A stretch of DNA of 23,392 nucleotides, taken from assembly GCA_017987055.1 (NCBI GenBank), contig JAGNUJ010000008.1, positions 1 through 23,392 on the forward strand. The letters run 5' to 3'. The stretch comes from Giesbergeria sp. (GTDB lineage: Bacteria; Pseudomonadota; Gammaproteobacteria; Burkholderiales; Burkholderiaceae_C). Shown here piece by piece: positions 21,103 to 23,392 of the stretch. Position 1 is the first letter of the stretch; the number at the start of each line of letters is the position of its first letter. The position numbers and the translations under genes were made by a program. Below the pieces are notes generated by a model that was not told the origin of the DNA, did no database searches, and saw only the letters and a program-made list of their open reading frames with translations.

Positions 21103-23392
21103 ATGGCTTTGACAAAGCGCTTCACCAACCTGACATTGGCCAGCAAAATTGTGCTATTGGTTGCGCTGATGGGAGCCATCTCAATGGCCATCACCGCATA
21201 TACGCTGGCCAACATGCGCAGCATCGACCAGCAATACCGCACACTGATTGCCACCAAAGCGCGCAGCGCGCTGCTGCTGAGCGAAGCCGCTTTGCTGCTG
21301 AGCGACGCCAACCGGCTGGTCTATGCCGTGCTGACCGAGCAAGAAGCCAGTGCCATTCGCACTGCACTGGGGTCATTGGCTGTACTGCAAACACAGTTTG
21401 GCACCAAGCTGGAGCAGTCTGCGGTCTTGCTGCCCACCAAACTGTCGGCGCTAGACGCCATCGCGCAGCAATCGCACCAAGCTTTTTCGTTGGCGGGCGA
21501 CATCGTCAATGCCGCCGGTCGCTGGCGCGGCGACCAAGCGCTGCGCATCATCCACAGCCAGTTTGAGCCAGCGAACCAAAGCTTGCGCAACGACTTGGAG
21601 ACTTTGACCCGCGAATCGGTGGCCGACTTTGAGTCCGCTGCGCTGGAGCTCAAAAGCAGCACCACACGCACCATCATCAATACCGCCATCGCAGTTGGGC
21701 TGGGGCTGGCGCTGGTGATTGCGCTGTCGGCTGGGGTGGCGCTGCGCCAAATTTCTCGCCCGATTGGACAACTCACCCGCACTATGGAGCGCCTGACCGA
21801 CAGGCACTACGAAGACACCATTGCCCCCGCCATGACCGAGCGGCGCGACGAGGTTGGCACGATGGCCAACGCGCTGCAGGTATTCAAAGACTCAATGCAG
21901 CGCGCTGAGCGCTTGGCCCTGGAAGTAGCCGCCAGCGCCGAAGCCAAACGCCTGTCAGAGCAACTGGTGGACTTGATCAGCGCCATTCCGGGCACAGTGT
22001 TTCAAATGCAGGTGCAACCCGATGGCTGGCGTGATTTTTTATTCATTAGTGAAAAAATCACTGAACAAAACCAGCCAGCGCCAGCCGCACTGCACAAGCT
22101 GCGCGAGATCGCCCGCCACGGATTTTTAATCGCACGTACACCCGATGAAGTGCGCGTACACGAATCCATCCAACACAGCGCACGGACACTGGCACCGCTG
22201 GACACCGACACACTGATTACAGCCAGCCACAGTGGGCCGCACTGGATAAAAACCCTGGCTACCGCCCGGCGCACGCCCGATGGCGGCACGCTGTTTACTG
22301 GCGTCTGGCTTGATGTCACAGCACAAAAGCAGCAAGACCAAGCGCTGGCGCTGGCCAAAGAAGCGGCAGAAAACGCTACGAAAGAAAAAACAATTTTTTT
22401 GGCCACCATGAGCCATGAAATTCGCACACCGCTCAACGCCATCATCGGCATGACCCAGCTGGCGCTGAAAGACAACCTCAGCCCCAGTCAGCGCGAGCGC
22501 ACTGAAACCACTCTGCGCGCTAGCGAGCACCTGCTAGGCATCGTCAACGACGTATTGGATTTTTCCAAAATCAATGCCGGAGAAATGTCCATCGAAAGCA
22601 CTGCCTTCTATCTGGCGCAGCTGCTGACCGATACGTGCGAGCTGCTCCGCGCGCAGGCGCAAGAAAAAGGCTTGAGCATATCAATCGACATCGCCCCAGA
22701 GGTGCCCGCCCAACTGCGCGGCGACCCGCACCGCATTGGGCAGATTTTGATCAACTACCTGCACAACGCCATCAAATTCACCCCCAGCGGCCACATCACG
22801 TTGCTGGCGCAGGTGGCGCACGAAGATGCCAGCGGCCTGCTGCTGCGCTGCGTGGTGCAAGACACCGGCATAGGCATAGCGCCCGAGCAGCAAGCCACTT
22901 TGTTTAAGCCGTTTCAGCAAGCCGACGCCTCCATCACGCGCCGCTTTGGCGGCACCGGGCTGGGGCTGGCAATTTCGCGCCAACTGGCGCGGCTGATGGG
23001 CGGCGACGTCGGCGTGCAAAGCACGCTTGGCGCTGGCAGCGAATTTTGTTTTACGGCACGGGTGCAGCGCAGCAACAGCACTAACAGCCCGACCGAAAGA
23101 TCACCGCCGGCGCTCACCGCCCTGCCCGACATCCGCCGCCTGCACGGCCTGCGCGTTTTGCTGGTGGACGACAACGCGCTCAACTGCGCGGTGGCGCAGG
23201 GGCTGCTGGAGTCGGGCGGGCTGCAGGTCGATACCGTACACGACGGCGGCGCCGCCATCGCCGCGCTCGAAGCCGCGGCCGATGGCACCTACGCCGGCGT
23301 ACTGATGGACGTGCAAATGCCGGTAATGGACGGCCTAAGCGCCACGCAAGCGCTGCGGCAAAACCCGCGCTTTAGCGCGGCCCAGCTGCCCA
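21103..23392 (+). CDS. Hybrid sensor histidine kinase with HAMP, PAS-like and receiver domains (3' end outside window)
   Basis: A membrane sensor kinase, 763 residues visible. ATG 21103 is the first start after an in-frame stop at 21040; no clear ribosome site is present. Order of parts: membrane helix at about 12-36, a helical periplasmic sensor of about 150 residues, second helix about 190-214, HAMP about 215-265, a PAS-like segment about 290-400 ([11 protein letters not shown] to [12 protein letters not shown]), HisKA with [11 protein letters not shown] and phospho-acceptor His438, and an ATPase domain with N box Asn555 ([12 protein letters not shown]), G1 DTGIGI at 587-592 and G2 GGTGLGL from 616. 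Next comes a receiver with Asp689/Asp690 and phospho-acceptor Asp736 ([11 protein letters not shown]). The end is cut off, so a second receiver or HPt domain may follow. The ligand is unknown. It is likely to work with the response regulator upstream. Confidence 0.93.
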   Translation, partial: MALTKRFTNLTLASKIVLLVALMGAISMAITAYTLANMRSIDQQYRTLIATKARSALLLSEAALLLSDANRLVYAVLTEQEASAIRTALGSLAVLQTQFGTKLEQSAVLLPTKLSALDAIAQQSHQAFSLAGDIVNAAGRWRGDQALRIIHSQFEPANQSLRNDLETLTRESVADFESAALELKSSTTRTIINTAIAVGLGLALVIALSAGVALRQISRPIGQLTRTMERLTDRHYEDTIAPAMTERRDEVGTMANALQVFKDSMQRAERLALEVAASAEAKRLSEQLVDLISAIPGTVFQMQVQPDGWRDFLFISEKITEQNQPAPAALHKLREIARHGFLIARTPDEVRVHESIQHSARTLAPLDTDTLITASHSGPHWIKTLATARRTPDGGTLFTGVWLDVTAQKQQDQALALAKEAAENATKEKTIFLATMSHEIRTPLNAIIGMTQLALKDNLSPSQRERTETTLRASEHLLGIVNDVLDFSKINAGEMSIESTAFYLAQLLTDTCELLRAQAQEKGLSISIDIAPEVPAQLRGDPHRIGQILINYLHNAIKFTPSGHITLLAQVAHEDASGLLLRCVVQDTGIGIAPEQQATLFKPFQQADASITRRFGGTGLGLAISRQLARLMGGDVGVQSTLGAGSEFCFTARVQRSNSTNSPTERSPPALTALPDIRRLHGLRVLLVDDNALNCAVAQGLLESGGLQVDTVHDGGAAIAALEAAADGTYAGVLMDVQMPVMDGLSATQALRQNPRFSAAQLP

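Noticed and set aside
20846..21112. 88-codon plus-strand open frame before the hybrid kinase
   Set aside because: No ribosome site, irregular composition, no recognisable motif, and it runs past the kinase start in another frame.
1..23392. A complete, previously undescribed multi-gene system
   Set aside because: Every sizeable gene belongs to a recognisable family. The novelty candidates are regulatory elements and one divergent flagellar protein, not a new system. No integrase, transposase, CRISPR, toxin-antitoxin or defence signature was seen.

Overview
The window is high-GC DNA with tightly packed genes and reads as a betaproteobacterial chromosome, most likely Burkholderiales/Comamonadaceae. 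The reasons are the gene order flhA-flhF-(flhG position)-fliA, then flgN/flgM/flgA opposed to flgBCDEFGHIJKL with an HDOD gene behind flgL, the close protein matches to that group as I remember them, and a dispersed intergenic hairpin repeat of a kind I associate with this family. No species can be named from sequence alone. No mobile elements, CRISPR arrays, rRNA or tRNA genes were seen.

Layout. (1) 1-4004, plus strand: the 3' half of flhA (export gate), flhF (SRP-type GTPase for flagellar placement), a protein in the flhG position that has lost the ATPase motifs, and fliA (sigma-28). The four genes overlap or nearly touch and form one operon end. (2) 4005-4133: a hairpin repeat between the convergent fliA and flgN, probably a bidirectional terminator. 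(3) 4134-5752, minus strand: flgA (P-ring chaperone), flgM (anti-sigma-28) and an flgN-like chaperone. A good sigma-28 promoter lies directly in front of flgM. (4) 5753-5966: the divergent control region. (5) 5967-17787, plus strand: a complete flgB-C-D-E-F-G-H-I-J-K-L rod, hook, ring and hook-junction set, then a degenerate EAL plus HDOD protein. The run is interrupted between flgH and flgI by a second hairpin repeat with a perfect 26-bp stem and a T-tract. (6) 17906-18754: 3-hydroxybutyryl-CoA dehydrogenase with a clear intrinsic terminator. (7) 18976-20049: an SrkA/YihE-type kinase. (8) 20118 to the end: an OmpR-family response regulator and a hybrid histidine kinase cut off by the window edge.

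How the parts work together. FliA and FlgM give the usual hook-completion checkpoint: FlgM holds sigma-28 until the hook made by FlgD/FlgE is finished and FlgM is exported through the FlhA gate. FlgN-type chaperones deliver FlgK and FlgL. FlgA, FlgI and FlgH build the P and L rings, and FlgJ caps the rod and opens peptidoglycan. The genes from 17906 onward are metabolic, stress or signalling genes with no evident flagellar role.

I did not find a wholly new system. The observations most worth checking are the motif-less FlhG-position protein beside an intact FlhF, the hairpin-repeat family sitting at operon joints (one inside the flg run), a recurring GCACACC leader motif before flgB, C, D, E and F, a homopyrimidine flgN leader with an 8-base G/C tract, and a strong but displaced and foldable Shine-Dalgarno sequence before flgI.
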